Below are positions 37,600 through 47,218 of a stretch of 64,000 bases of DNA, one piece after another. Source of the stretch: Nitrincola alkalisediminis (GTDB lineage Bacteria; Pseudomonadota; Gammaproteobacteria; Pseudomonadales; Balneatricaceae); contig NZ_VYTY01000005.1 of assembly GCF_009821115.1 (NCBI RefSeq), positions 124,001 through 188,000 on the forward strand, read 5' to 3'. How positions within the stretch are numbered: position 1 is the stretch's first letter; each line of letters starts with the position of its first letter. A program made the position numbers and the translations under genes. Under the pieces are notes generated by a model. The model was not told the DNA's origin. It worked only from the letters and a program-made list of their open reading frames with translations, and ran no database searches.

Positions 37600-38414
37600 T
37601 ATGCAATTTCCTGACTTTCTGACTCTTCTTGAAGTTGTGCAAGCGCTTCGGCTTCGGTCCGTCGAATTAACTCACCAGCAAGGGCTAAGTATGCCAGAGC
37701 GCCTCGTGAGTTTTTATCATACTGTAAAACAGGAAGGCCATGACTTGGCGCTTCGGCCAATCGGACATTACGCGGAATGACGGTTCGATACACCTTATCG
37801 CCAAAATACTCGACCAGATGCACGGATACATCTTTGGTTAAGCTCATGCGCGGATCAAACATCGTTCTCAATATCCCTTCAATGCGCAATTCGGGATTGA
37901 GACGCTTGTTAATTTTCTCAATGGTACCGATCAAAGCACTGATTCCTTCCAACGCATAGTATTCACACTGCATAGGAATGAGCACACCCGAGGACGCTGA
38001 CAATGCATTTACCGTCAATAAATTTAACGAGGGTGGATTATCCAACAGAATAAAATCATATTCCTCTTGAACATCGGTAAGCGCCATTCGCAAGCGAAAC
38101 TCTCGACGCGGCAACTGCAGTAACTCCACCTCAGCGGCGGTTAAGTCACCATTGGCTCCGATAACATCGAAACCGCCTGGAAGCCCGGAAATAATGCACT
38201 CTTTTGCAGAACTGTCCCCTGTGAGTAACTCATAGGATGAGTGTTCAATTTGATGTTTATCCACACCACTGCCCATGGTTGCGTTGCCTTGCGGATCCAA
38301 ATCAATCAACAAGACTCGTTTTTTTACCGCAACTAAGCAGGCCGCCAGATTCACGCAGGTGGTTGTTTTCCCCACGCCACCTTTCTGATTGGTGATGGTT
38401 AAGATTTTAGCCAC
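37599..38414 (-). CDS. parA: Chromosome-partitioning ATPase ParA (Soj)
   Basis: A 271-residue Walker-type ATPase. The deviant P-loop NQKGGVGKTTTCVNLA starts near residue 8, then DLDPQGNATMGSG, LLDNPPSLNLL and a C-terminal YDKNSRGALAYLALA block. With ParB it moves newly replicated origins. It lies 2 bp downstream of rsmG in the mnmG-rsmG-parA-parB operon, next to the presumed oriC. Confidence 0.97.
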   Translation of the reverse strand: MAKILTITNQKGGVGKTTTCVNLAACLVAVKKRVLLIDLDPQGNATMGSGVDKHQIEHSSYELLTGDSSAKECIISGLPGGFDVIGANGDLTAAEVELLQLPRREFRLRMALTDVQEEYDFILLDNPPSLNLLTVNALSASSGVLIPMQCEYYALEGISALIGTIEKINKRLNPELRIEGILRTMFDPRMSLTKDVSVHLVEYFGDKVYRTVIPRNVRLAEAPSHGLPVLQYDKNSRGALAYLALAGELIRRTEAEALAQLQEESESQEIA

Positions 38415-38416
38415 GA

Positions 38417-39040
38417 TTACGCTCTCCCTAAAATCAACAAGTGTCGCTCGGCATCATTGTCCGGTAACCCTAAACGATGGCTTTCTCTAAGCATAAAGGT
38501 GTTCGGTATTTCGCTGAGTTCACCTTCTGGAAATTGGCCTTTCATCGCCAAAAAGACGCCTTGCTCAGTCGCTAAGTGTCCAGTCCATATCAACATGTCC
38601 CGTAAAGATGCAAACGCACGAGAAATCACCATGTCGAAGGCCGGTGCATCGAGTTTTTCAACGCGACTGTGAATAACGTCAAGATTGCTTAACCCCAACT
38701 CCATTTTAACCTGCTGTTGAAAACGTGTTTTTTTGCCATTACTGTCTAACGTCGTAACCTGTAGTTCCGGTAAACAGATGGCCAGGGGGATGCCTGGCAA
38801 TCCTGGACCACTGCCAACGTCAATCAGACGTTCGCCCTTGAGATACGGCAAGACACTCAAGCTGTCAATCAAGTGCCGGCTCACCATTTCGTTAGGATCA
38901 CGGATGGCCGTCAAATTATAGGCTTTGTTCCATTTGACCAATAGAGACAGGTAAGCCATTAACTGTTCGGCGTGTTTGTCTGAAATAGACAATCCCAGTG
39001 CCTTGCTTTGTTGAAGCAGTAAAGACTTTAACTCCGTCAT
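38417..39040 (-). CDS. rsmG: 16S rRNA (guanine527-N7)-methyltransferase RsmG
   Basis: A 207-residue SAM-dependent methyltransferase acting on G527 of 16S r[20 protein letters not shown] is the SAM-binding motif near residues 69-85, followed by [14 protein letters not shown] and VISRAFASL. The start overlaps the mnmG stop by ATGA. Confidence 0.96.
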   Translation of the reverse strand: MTELKSLLLQQSKALGLSISDKHAEQLMAYLSLLVKWNKAYNLTAIRDPNEMVSRHLIDSLSVLPYLKGERLIDVGSGPGLPGIPLAICLPELQVTTLDSNGKKTRFQQQVKMELGLSNLDVIHSRVEKLDAPAFDMVISRAFASLRDMLIWTGHLATEQGVFLAMKGQFPEGELSEIPNTFMLRESHRLGLPDNDAERHLLILGRA

Positions 39041-40938
39041 TCACTGACCGCCTGCAGTTGTTTTTCAGACATTTTTCGCTTTTTCAGATAAATCAACAAT
39101 AAGGATATCGCGGCAGGCGTCATACCTTGAATGCGCGATGCATGCGCAATACTGACGGGCCTCACCGAGCTTAATTTCGTTCTAAGTTCATTCGAAAGCC
39201 CACTGACCTGCTGGTAATCCAGATCATCGGGCAGTTGTGTATGCTCTTGACGTCGCAGGTGTTCAATTTCCTCCGACTGCCGATCAATATAACCTGCGTA
39301 TTTAAATTGAACCTCAACTTGTTCCGCAACTGCGATATCTTCAACGGCCTGCCCTTTGAGATTGGCAACATCTTGATACGTCAATTCAGGACGTTTGATA
39401 AGATCGGCGAGATTGTACTCTCGTGCCAAGGGATGATTCAACTTAGTATTGAGTTGTTCAGCTTCAGGCGTTGACGGTTGTATCCAAGTGGACAGCATTC
39501 GTTGCTTTTCAAGTTCAATCGCTTCACGCTTGCGTTCAAAATGCTGCCAACGTTCATCACTGACCAAGCCCAATTCACGTCCCTTTTCAGTTAAGCGCAT
39601 ATCCGCATTGTCTTCACGCAGAATCAGGCGGTATTCCGCACGGCTGGTAAACATCCGATAGGGTTCTGATGTTCCGTGAGTAATGAGATCGTCAACCAAA
39701 ACACCAATATAGGCCTCATCTCGGCGCGGATACCATGTCTCTTTTTCTTGCGCCATTAGCGCCGCATTCATGCCTGCCAATAAACCCTGAGCGCCCGCTT
39801 CTTCATATCCAGTTGTCCCGTTGATCTGGCCTGCAAAGAACAAACCGGAAACAAAGCGAGTTTCCAAGCTGTGTTTTAAATCTTGCGGATTAAAGAAATC
39901 GTATTCGATCGCATAGCCTGGACGCGTAATATGCGCTTGTTCAAATCCGCGTATTGAGCGAACCAAATCGAGCTGAACATCAAATGGCAGACTGGTTGAA
40001 ATCCCATTTGGATACAGTTCGTGTGTTGTTAACCCTTCCGGTTCAACAAAGATTTGGTGGTGATCTTTATCGGCAAAACGATGGATTTTGTCTTCTATGG
40101 ATGGGCAGTAACGCGGACCAATGCCTTCAATAACACCGCTGTACATGGGTGATCGATCCAATCCACCGCGAATAATATCGTGCGTTTTTAAATTCGTATG
40201 GGTGATGTAGCAGTTGACCTGTTCCGGGTGATCGCTTAATTGACCCATATAGGACATGACAGGCGTAGGTGTGTCACCGGGTTGAACCTGCATCACTGAA
40301 AAATCAACGCTGCGCGCATCAATTCGTGGCGGAGTGCCTGTTTTTAGACGTTCGACCCTAAACGGCATTTCTCTTAAACGCTGAGCTAAACGCACGGATG
40401 GAGGATCACCTGCGCGACCGCCTTGGTAGTTTTCCAAGCCGATGTGTATGACCCCCCCCAGAAAAGTACCCGCGGTTAACACCACAGATCGTGCTTTAAA
40501 ACGTATTCCGCTTTGTGTAATTGCACCTTTGACCTGACCATTTTCAATGACCAAATCATCAACTGCTTGCTGAAAAATAGACAAGTTCGTTTGATTTTCA
40601 AGAATGTGGCGTATGGCCGCTTTGTATAAAATTCGGTCCGCTTGTGCACGTGTTGCTCTGACGGCTGGACCTTTACGAGCGTTTAGAATTCGAAATTGTA
40701 TTCCGCCCTTATCCGTTGCACGCGCCATTGCACCATCGAATGCATCAATTTCTTTGACCAAATGACTCTTCCCAATCCCACCAATCGCTGGATTACAGGA
40801 CATTTGGCCCAGTGTTTCAATGTTATGAGTCAGCAATAACGTTTTTACGCCCATTCTAGCCGAGGCTAGTGCCGCTTCTGTACCGGCATGACCGCCACCT
40901 ACGACTATCACATCAAAGTGGTCAGGATAATCCACCAT
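39037..40938 (-). CDS. mnmG: tRNA uridine-5-carboxymethylaminomethyl modification enzyme MnmG (GidA)
   Basis: A 633-residue FAD enzyme that with MnmE modifies the wobble uridine of certain tRNAs. The FAD-binding motif [19 protein letters not shown] is at residues 11-29; the GidA signatures [21 protein letters not shown] (in outline [10 protein letters not shown]) and [17 protein letters not shown] are present, as is the helical C-terminal domain. It is the first gene left of the presumed oriC, the same arrangement as in Escherichia coli. Confidence 0.98.
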   Translation of the reverse strand: MVDYPDHFDVIVVGGGHAGTEAALASARMGVKTLLLTHNIETLGQMSCNPAIGGIGKSHLVKEIDAFDGAMARATDKGGIQFRILNARKGPAVRATRAQADRILYKAAIRHILENQTNLSIFQQAVDDLVIENGQVKGAITQSGIRFKARSVVLTAGTFLGGVIHIGLENYQGGRAGDPPSVRLAQRLREMPFRVERLKTGTPPRIDARSVDFSVMQVQPGDTPTPVMSYMGQLSDHPEQVNCYITHTNLKTHDIIRGGLDRSPMYSGVIEGIGPRYCPSIEDKIHRFADKDHHQIFVEPEGLTTHELYPNGISTSLPFDVQLDLVRSIRGFEQAHITRPGYAIEYDFFNPQDLKHSLETRFVSGLFFAGQINGTTGYEEAGAQGLLAGMNAALMAQEKETWYPRRDEAYIGVLVDDLITHGTSEPYRMFTSRAEYRLILREDNADMRLTEKGRELGLVSDERWQHFERKREAIELEKQRMLSTWIQPSTPEAEQLNTKLNHPLAREYNLADLIKRPELTYQDVANLKGQAVEDIAVAEQVEVQFKYAGYIDRQSEEIEHLRRQEHTQLPDDLDYQQVSGLSNELRTKLSSVRPVSIAHASRIQGMTPAAISLLLIYLKKRKMSEKQLQAVSE

Positions 40939-41560
40939 CAGGTTTCACCCATTAAATAAAAGAACAACAAACAAGACAATTTCGATGGGCTAAGTATAAC
41001 GCTCTATGCACAGATAAGAAATGCTCAAAAAATGATCAAATTTTTACAAAGCGATTTACTAAAATAAAAACTAATCTTTTAAAAGATAGTTTTATAGTGG
41101 TGATTGTTATTAAAGACGACCTTTTCTGTTAACAAACTTAATAGTTAACTAAAAATCATGTACTTATCATACCTGCTAACGTGTGGTTATGCACAGTTAA
41201 TTCGGGTCTTCTGCCTGTTCATCGATTGTGGATAAAAGGGCTGGTTATTCACAACTGAAGTTATCAACAGATTCATACCATTTTTACCCTCTCTAGTTAT
41301 ACATATTGTACACAGAAAAATGTGGATAGTTTTAACCCCCTATTTTTCTGTGAATAAGGTGTGATTTATGTGCATAAAAACGCTAGAGTAAATTCTAAAT
41401 TATTATTAAAATCAATTAATTGATTTTATAGCACTCTCTGTTGATAACTTTGTGAAAAAAATTTTAAATTATTTTCATCATGATCTGAATAACGGGGTTT
41501 TGGCTGAAAAAATGAGGATTTTTAGGACAAAATTCAGTGTTTCGCATGCATAAAAAACAC
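40939..41560. other. oriC: Probable chromosomal replication origin (oriC)
   Basis: A 620-bp AT-rich non-coding region between mnmG and the next gene, with DnaA-box-like 9-mers TTATGCACA (41187-41195), TGTGGATAA (41227-41235), TTATTCACA (41245-41253), TTATCAACA (41261-41269), TGTGGATAG (41321-41329), TGTGAATAA (41349-41357), TGTGCATAA (41369-41377) and TGTTGATAA (41439-41447). Very AT-rich flanks (41040-41100 and 41390-41430) could serve as the unwinding element. Position beside mnmG-rsmG-parAB fits a bacterial origin; the dnaA-rpmH gap has just one good box. Confidence 0.85.
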
Positions 41561-41648
41561 ATTAACCCTGAAAAAAATTGAGAAGAGCTGTGGATGAATG
41601 GAGTGACGAGGGACTAAACAAGGGGGATAAGAGGATTATTGACGAACA

Positions 41649-41729
41649 GCCTGTCAGACTTAGCGCCGATCGACTGGATATCACCCAGGTTCCTGCATCC
41701 ATGCTGGTGTGCGTAACCGTCTGACAGGC
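41649..41729. other. Long-range inverted repeat, possible structured RNA
   Basis: GCCTGTCAGAC (41649-41659) pairs perfectly with GTCTGACAGGC (41719-41729) around a 59-base interior that has further small stems, for example CTGG/CCAG and GCAT/ATGC. It lies between oriC and the carboxymuconolactone-decarboxylase-like gene. I see no protein-coding sense in the region 41561-41757. Confidence 0.55.
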
Positions 41730-41757
41730 CGTTAAGGCCAAGTATAAAGGCCGAAAT

Positions 41758-42315
41758 TTAAGGCTCAATGAAGGGCAGTGGTTGCCCTGTTTCTCGATCA
41801 ACAGCAAATACGTTCAGTGTCATGGCCACTAAAGCGTAGTAACCGAGTATACCGACAAGCTCGACCAAGGCACTTTCGCCAAACTGAGCAAGGGCTTGAT
41901 CGTACAAACCTTGATTGACCCGTTTCGTTTCGTAGAGTGTCTTGGTTAGTTGATAAACAAGGCTTTGAGCTTCATTTTCAAACTCAGGCACTTGTTCAAG
42001 ACGTATAGCTTCTATGACTGACGGTGATAGCCCAGCTTCCAACGCAATCGGTTCGTGAATTTGCCATTCGGCTTGAGATTTCCATAACGATGCCGTTGTT
42101 AAGATGGCTAACTCACTGAGTAGCAGTGGAAGTTGCGTGTGATAACGGCAAAAGGCACCCAGTTTTTGGGCATGATTGGCCAACTCAGGACTGTGAATCC
42201 AAGCAAGGAACGGGCCGTCCAGATTTTTTCGTGGGCCTTTTAAAATATCCTCCAAAACCAGCTGCTGAGGTTTTGTCATTTCATCGTAGTGTAAATGGCT
42301 CAATCTTGATTTCAT
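41758..42315 (-). CDS. Carboxymuconolactone decarboxylase-like protein
   Basis: A 185-residue alpha-helical protein that resembles the carboxymuconolactone decarboxylase/AhpD superfamily by the block LSELAILTTASLWKSQAEWQIHEPIALEAGLS followed by IEAIR (outlined: LLLSELAILTTA, EWQIHEPIALEAGLS). The CxxC of AhpD peroxidase-type members is absent, so peroxidase activity is unlikely and a decarboxylase or unknown role remains. It is 12 bp after a class III aminotransferase gene on the same strand, which suggests a shared pathway. Confidence 0.75.
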   Translation of the reverse strand: MKSRLSHLHYDEMTKPQQLVLEDILKGPRKNLDGPFLAWIHSPELANHAQKLGAFCRYHTQLPLLLSELAILTTASLWKSQAEWQIHEPIALEAGLSPSVIEAIRLEQVPEFENEAQSLVYQLTKTLYETKRVNQGLYDQALAQFGESALVELVGILGYYALVAMTLNVFAVDRETGQPLPFIEP

Positions 42316-42327
42316 ATGACACCTCCG

Positions 42328-43656
42328 TTAAGACACTTTGAGTGCATGATCAATGGCAACACTGAGTTTTGTGACCAGCTCATCAATGTGTTCTTCATTA
42401 AAAATAAAAGGCGGTGCTAATAAAATATGATCGCCATCTCGACCATTGATAGTGCCGCCCATTGGATAGCACATCAGGCCTTGATTCATGGCGGCTTTCT
42501 TAATCTTGGCATGCAATTTAAGGCCGCTATCAAAAGGCGCTTTTGTCTCTCGGTCTTTGACCAGCTCCAATCCTCTAAACAGACCCTTGCCACGGATATC
42601 ACCAATATGAGGATGATCTTTAAATTGGTGAAGGAGTGCTTGCTGGAGCTGTGTGCCCATTGCCTCAACATTGCTGAGCAGTTGGGCATCTTCTATCTTA
42701 TGTTGCACGGCCAAGGCGGCTGCACAGGCTGTTGCGTGTCCAATATAGGTATGACCGTGTTGAAAAAAACCCGAGCCTGATTTCAAGGTGTTAATAATGT
42801 CATCACTGACCAGCGTTGCGCCAATCGGCTGATAACCCGCGCCTAAACCTTTGGCTATGCACAGTAAGTCAGGAACCAGATTTTCTTGTGCACTGGCGAA
42901 TAATGCACCAGTACGGCCCATTCCGCACATGACTTCGTCGGCGATGAGTAATACGCCGTATTTTTCACAAACGGCTTTCATTTTTTCAAAATAACGGCCA
43001 ACGGCAGGTACGGCACCCAGCGTAGCACCCACAACAGGCTCGGCGATAAATGCCATGACTTGGTCGGCGCCCAGTTCAAGAATTTTATCCTCTAACTCAT
43101 CGACCAAACGCGTGACAAATGCGTCATCACTTTCGTGCTCCAGTTTCTCGCGGTAGGCATAGCATGGGCTAAGGTGATGAATATTAATGAGTAAGGGTTC
43201 AAATTGTTGTCGACGCCAAAGATTGCCACCGGTTGCTAACGCGCCCAGTGTATTGCCATGGTAGCTTTGTCGACGTGCAATAATATGTTTACGTTGTGGC
43301 TCTCCCTTTTCAACATAGTATTGACGTGCCAGTTTTAATGCCGCTTCAACGGCTTCTGACCCTCCGGAGACAAAGTAAACTGAATTGAGATGACCCGGAG
43401 CGCGTTTGGCTAAAAACTCAGCAATGGCTTCCATCGGCTCAGTGGTAAAAAATGAGCTATGGGCATAGGCCAGTTGGCTGACTTGTTGTTGAATGGCTTG
43501 AATCACATCAGGATCGCTGTGACCAAGGCACGAAACAGCCGCTCCACCACAGGCATCTAAGTAACGTTTATTGTCAGCATCAATAATATACACACCGTCT
43601 CCTTTAACCGCGACTGGATAGTCTTGGAGTAAACTGCGGTGCAACACATGGCTCAT
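42328..43656 (-). CDS. Class III aminotransferase
   Basis: A 442-residue PLP-dependent omega-aminotransferase. GDGVYIIDADNKRYLDACGG and SCLGHSDPDV are near the N-terminus; VYFVSGGSEAVEAALKLARQY and RRQSYHGNTLGALATGG bind PLP phosphate and substrate; LLIADEVMCGMGRTG carries the PLP-interacting Asp; the Schiff-base lysine is in CIAKGLGAGYQPIGA. Family members use omega-amino acids, diamines or beta-amino acids with pyruvate or 2-oxoglutarate. The substrate is not determinable here. It is the first gene of the pair with the carboxymuconolactone-decarboxylase-like gene; a 10-bp inverted repeat lies 50 bp upstream. Confidence 0.9.
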   Translation of the reverse strand: MSHVLHRSLLQDYPVAVKGDGVYIIDADNKRYLDACGGAAVSCLGHSDPDVIQAIQQQVSQLAYAHSSFFTTEPMEAIAEFLAKRAPGHLNSVYFVSGGSEAVEAALKLARQYYVEKGEPQRKHIIARRQSYHGNTLGALATGGNLWRRQQFEPLLINIHHLSPCYAYREKLEHESDDAFVTRLVDELEDKILELGADQVMAFIAEPVVGATLGAVPAVGRYFEKMKAVCEKYGVLLIADEVMCGMGRTGALFASAQENLVPDLLCIAKGLGAGYQPIGATLVSDDIINTLKSGSGFFQHGHTYIGHATACAAALAVQHKIEDAQLLSNVEAMGTQLQQALLHQFKDHPHIGDIRGKGLFRGLELVKDRETKAPFDSGLKLHAKIKKAAMNQGLMCYPMGGTINGRDGDHILLAPPFIFNEEHIDELVTKLSVAIDHALKVS

Positions 43657-43705
43657 GAGTCATTCCTATTTTTCATTCAAGGGGCATATTTGAGACGAAT
43701 CTAAT

Positions 43706-43731
43706 TGAGATTTCATCAATGTGAAATCTCA
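43706..43731. promoter_or_regulatory. Inverted repeat upstream of the aminotransferase gene
   Basis: TGAGATTTCA (43706-43715) and TGAAATCTCA (43722-43731) are perfect complements with a 6-base spacer, 50 bp before the aminotransferase start. No T-run follows, which favours an operator over a terminator for the photolyase genes. Confidence 0.5.
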
Positions 43732-43768
43732 GTATAAGGCAGTTTCCGATGAATTAAAGATCTAAACA

Positions 43769-45292
43769 CTAAAGATCGTTTAGATGGTGTAAGTAATCGT
43801 CCGCTGTTTTCAGAATAGCGGTTTGTTGCTCTTTGGATTGTTTTTCCCAGGCTTTATAGGCCAAGCTCATGCGCGGATTTTTACGAAAGCGCTCTTCATG
43901 CCGTGTTAAAAAGTGCCAATAAAGACTGTTAAAGGGACAGCTCTTGTCGCCAAACTTGCTTTTCACATCATAGTGACAGGATTTGCAATAATGCCCCATT
44001 TTATGAATGTAATTGCCAGACGCAGCGTAAGGCTTGCTCGCGATAATACCTCCATCTGCATATTGACTCATGCCACGTGTATTGGGCATTTCGACCCACT
44101 CGATTGCATCAATATAGATGCCTAAATACCATTGATCCATTTGATCAGGATGAATGCCTGCGAGCAGTCCGAAGTTGCCAGTGATCATTAGGCGCTGGAT
44201 ATGGTGGGCGTATGCCTGCGCTAAGGACTGTTTAATCGCATGGCTGACACAGGCCATTTTCGTATTGCCTGTCCAGAAAAAGTCTGGAAGATTCCGATTG
44301 GCATTTAAACTGTTTAGCTGTGCATAATCGGGCATATGTTGCCAATATAAGGCTCTGACAAATTCACGCCATCCTAGAATTTGACGAATAAAGCCTTCGA
44401 CCTGAGCCAGGTCTATCTCCTCTGGATGTTCTTTCCAATAGCTTTCCACACAACGAATGATATCCAATGGATGCAACATTTTGGTGTTCAGCGCGAAGGA
44501 CAAGCGACTGTGATAAAGGCTCCAACCCCTTGATGTCATTGCATCCTGATAGTGCCCGAATTCGGGAAGACAATGACACAGAAAAAAATTAAGCAATTCT
44601 CTCGCTTCTGTGCGAGTGGTTGGCCAAATAAACTGTGTAGCATCAACGGTCCCTAACGTGGCGATTTGATGACGCTCGATCATCGCGAGGAGATCCCTGA
44701 CATCTTTTGCAAAGCACAGAGGCTCTGGAATGACTTTGGACTCTGGAAGTTTTTTTCGATTTTCCGTATCGAAATTCCAACGTTCACCCAAGGGATTTCC
44801 TTGGTCATCAAGCAGAACTCTGTAGTGTTTTCTCAGTGCTCGATAAAAAAACTCCATACGTGACATTGGGTAGGTTTGCCAAGCGTCACGTGGTGTCAAA
44901 AAGTGTTCCGTATCAACCATAATGGTTGGAATGTTTAGATTCTCACACCACTCCCTTAGCTGTTTATCTAGGCGGTATTCATCCGGTGCTTGGTAGTGAA
45001 ACTCATCAATATCATACTCTTCTATTAATATGTTCAGCTGATCAGTCAGTGAGCAATCCGCTGGTGCATCATCAAGAGTTATATAAATGACTTGATGTCC
45101 GGCTGCCTCTAAGGCCTGAGCAAAAGCACGCATGGCAGCAAAAAAGCCTAAGAGTTTTTGTATGTGGTGCCTTACGTACTTAGCTTCTTGATGCAGCTCT
45201 AACATAACAAAATAGGTGCTGTTATCTCGGGCTTTATACCAAGAATGCTTAGCATTGAGTTGATCACCTAAAATAAGCTTGAGTCGTTTCAT
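43769..45292 (-). CDS. Iron-sulphur bacterial cryptochrome/(6-4) photolyase
   Basis: A 507-residue photolyase-related flavoprotein (COG3046). The N-terminus is [18 protein letters not shown], typical of the group; a helical FAD domain follows. The 4Fe-4S cysteines are present: one in MACVSHA and three in HYCKSCHYD and KSCPFN with spacing C-x2-C-x12-C, the same as in characterised PhrB-type (6-4) photolyases. It likely repairs (6-4) UV photoproducts. The ATG at 45292 is preferred to 45340, which would add 16 residues. It overlaps the DUF2256 gene by 29 bp and shares its operon with a second photolyase. Confidence 0.92.
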   Translation of the reverse strand: MKRLKLILGDQLNAKHSWYKARDNSTYFVMLELHQEAKYVRHHIQKLLGFFAAMRAFAQALEAAGHQVIYITLDDAPADCSLTDQLNILIEEYDIDEFHYQAPDEYRLDKQLREWCENLNIPTIMVDTEHFLTPRDAWQTYPMSRMEFFYRALRKHYRVLLDDQGNPLGERWNFDTENRKKLPESKVIPEPLCFAKDVRDLLAMIERHQIATLGTVDATQFIWPTTRTEARELLNFFLCHCLPEFGHYQDAMTSRGWSLYHSRLSFALNTKMLHPLDIIRCVESYWKEHPEEIDLAQVEGFIRQILGWREFVRALYWQHMPDYAQLNSLNANRNLPDFFWTGNTKMACVSHAIKQSLAQAYAHHIQRLMITGNFGLLAGIHPDQMDQWYLGIYIDAIEWVEMPNTRGMSQYADGGIIASKPYAASGNYIHKMGHYCKSCHYDVKSKFGDKSCPFNSLYWHFLTRHEERFRKNPRMSLAYKAWEKQSKEQQTAILKTADDYLHHLNDL

Positions 45293-45449
45293 GTGAATCC
45301 TCTTTAGGTGCATGGGGTTTGCGTTTAGTTCGGCAGGCATGGCTGCAATAGGTAACCGATTCCCAGTTTTTTTCCCATTTTTTGCGCCAGCTAAACGGAC
45401 GTTGACAGACGGGGCACATTTTCTCGGGTAAATGGGGTTTTTTATGCAT
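45264..45449 (-). CDS. DUF2256 zinc-finger-like protein
   Basis: A 61-residue protein with the DUF2256 pattern: [18 protein letters not shown] followed by CSHACRTKR. Four cysteines in two CxxC/CxxxC pairs suggest a zinc site. The function is not known, but the gene is repeatedly found beside photolyase genes, as here between two of them. The ATG at 45449 is preferred; TTG 45458 would overlap the upstream stop. Confidence 0.85.
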   Translation of the reverse strand: MHKKPHLPEKMCPVCQRPFSWRKKWEKNWESVTYCSHACRTKRKPHAPKEDSHETTQAYFR

Positions 45450-45450
45450 T

Positions 45451-46920
45451 TTACTCAACTTGATTCTTCAACAAATTAGGGACGTTTGCCTGAACTTTCG
45501 GGTGCTTTTTCCATGCCCAGAGACGCTGACGTGCTTCACTCCCCGTTTCTTCGTGGTTAAACATACGCTGTGGATAACTTACTTGATGCGAGTCCGGATA
45601 AAAGTGTTTTTCCATCTCAGTTAATAACCAAGGATGATGAATTAAAGGAATAGGCAAATGGGCGACTTCCGGTACATAGCGTCGGATAAAGGCGGCATCT
45701 GGGTCTTGATCCAGTGACTGCTGCAAAGGATTGTAGATTCTGAGGGTGTTGTAGCCTGTTAACCCGACTTGCATTTGAATCTGTGGATAATGTATTCCAG
45801 GGTCGAAATCTAAAAAACAGCGTGCAAGATGCTCTGCAACCTCTTTCCAATCCAGTTGTAAGTGATGGCACGCAACACTGACCAGCATTGCACGCATCCT
45901 AAAATTCAAATAGCCGGTTGTTAATAAGGCTCTCATACAGGCATCTACCATTGGGTAGCCGGTTTCACCTTTCGACCAGGCCTGATATCGCTGTGCATAA
46001 CTTGCTGATTGATTCATTTTCTGAGTATTGAGTAGTTCAACATACCCTGAATTCAGTGGCTTAAATTCAGTGAGAGAGTTGGATTCAAACTTTTGAATGA
46101 AATGGCAATGCCAACGTAATCGTGAATAGAACGCGCGTGTTGAACGATCTGCTTCAGACATGGATTTGAGTTGTTGGACAACATAGCGGATGGATAGATT
46201 GCCATAAGCTAGATAGGCTGAGAGTCGCGAAGCATTTGTAATACTGAGCATGGGTTTGCTGATACTTTTTGAGTAAGACGCAAGCTTCGAGTTTAAAAAT
46301 TCATACAACCGATCTAAAGCGGCCAGCTCTCCGCCTTTTTGGACGTTTTCGTTGGTTTTGAGCCAAGCTTTGGGAAGTGCGCGACATCTTAATGCTTGCA
46401 GAGGATGGTCCTCTGAGAGTTGAATCGATGCAACCTTGTTAAGATGAACGGGAGCGATGGGGTCTTTGAGATAGCGATCCGCAAATTTTTTCCATCCTTT
46501 TCGCCCGTTTTGCCCTCTTCTTACGGCCACTTGTGGATATTCTATCCAAGGAATGTTGAGTTCGGCGCACAGTTGTTTAACGCGTTTATCTCGTTGATAG
46601 GTAGAATCTAATCCAATTTCTTCGTGGCTAAATAGGCTGTTGATAAAAAATGATTGTTGAAAGGCCATAAGAAGATCAGGCATATCGCACCAGAATACGT
46701 AGAGTTGATGGCCTAACTGTTTAAGTTGTGTGGATAAACAACTCAAGCTTTGCACAATAAACACTTGGTGGCGGTTACTGATGTGAGGATCTGTAAGTAA
46801 TGTGGGTTCGAAGGTGTAGAAAATACATAAAGGGTGCTCTGATGAGCAGGCTTCAGAGAGTGGTTTGTGATCAAGTAGACGAAGATCTCGTTTTAGCCAT
46901 ACTAAGTTGATTGTTTGCAC
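45451..46920 (-). CDS. Photolyase/cryptochrome family protein
   Basis: A 489-residue protein with an N-terminal alpha/beta antenna domain ([18 protein letters not shown] at residues 4-21) and a C-terminal FAD-binding domain ([51 protein letters not shown] in outline). The substrate-facing segment reads [22 protein letters not shown]-like ([18 protein letters not shown]) where classical class I CPD photolyases have a Trp-Gln-Trp core, so this is a divergent subgroup. It starts at GTG 46920 with AGGATC upstream. First gene of the photolyase-DUF2256-photolyase operon. Confidence 0.88.
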   Translation of the reverse strand: MQTINLVWLKRDLRLLDHKPLSEACSSEHPLCIFYTFEPTLLTDPHISNRHQVFIVQSLSCLSTQLKQLGHQLYVFWCDMPDLLMAFQQSFFINSLFSHEEIGLDSTYQRDKRVKQLCAELNIPWIEYPQVAVRRGQNGRKGWKKFADRYLKDPIAPVHLNKVASIQLSEDHPLQALRCRALPKAWLKTNENVQKGGELAALDRLYEFLNSKLASYSKSISKPMLSITNASRLSAYLAYGNLSIRYVVQQLKSMSEADRSTRAFYSRLRWHCHFIQKFESNSLTEFKPLNSGYVELLNTQKMNQSASYAQRYQAWSKGETGYPMVDACMRALLTTGYLNFRMRAMLVSVACHHLQLDWKEVAEHLARCFLDFDPGIHYPQIQMQVGLTGYNTLRIYNPLQQSLDQDPDAAFIRRYVPEVAHLPIPLIHHPWLLTEMEKHFYPDSHQVSYPQRMFNHEETGSEARQRLWAWKKHPKVQANVPNLLKNQVE

Positions 46921-47218
46921 CGTCGATCCTAAATCAGATTTCCCCGTCGCTATTAACGAAAAAACAACACTTCTGGATCTATTTCAGCAAACATTCAACT
47001 TATACACATACTTACCAACAATTCTTGACTACTGACCCTTTCTGTTTGTGATTAAAAAATATCAAGGATTAAAAGTAAAAACATAATATATTGAAATATA
47101 TAATAAAAAATACATTTAATCCTGTTGATAAGTCTGTTAGCTAACTGTATATCTTCTTGAATAAGCCTTTGTATCAATGGATAAATCCAAGTATTTAACA
47201 GGCCAACTGTGCGTAAGG
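46921..47218. other. AT-rich intergenic region upstream of the photolyase operon
   Basis: About 300 bp without a plausible gene. It holds TTATACACA (47000-47008), a perfect DnaA-box match, a one-off box TGTTGATAA (47123-47131), and the 10-bp palindrome GTTAGCTAAC (47136-47145). It should contain the photolyase promoter, but I could not pick a convincing -35/-10 pair. Confidence 0.5.

Noticed and set aside
41649-41729. Integron attC site
   Set aside because: No RYYYAAC/GTTRRRY core sites at the ends of the inverted repeat, and no gene cassettes or integrase nearby.
41562-41807. An 81-codon open frame on the minus strand
   Set aside because: No family resemblance, it overlaps a real gene end and a structured non-coding stretch, and its composition is that of translated intergenic DNA.
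46990-47135. Second origin or DnaA-controlled site upstream of the photolyase genes
   Set aside because: Just one perfect box and one mismatch box 115 bp apart; AT-rich DNA makes such matches likely by chance.
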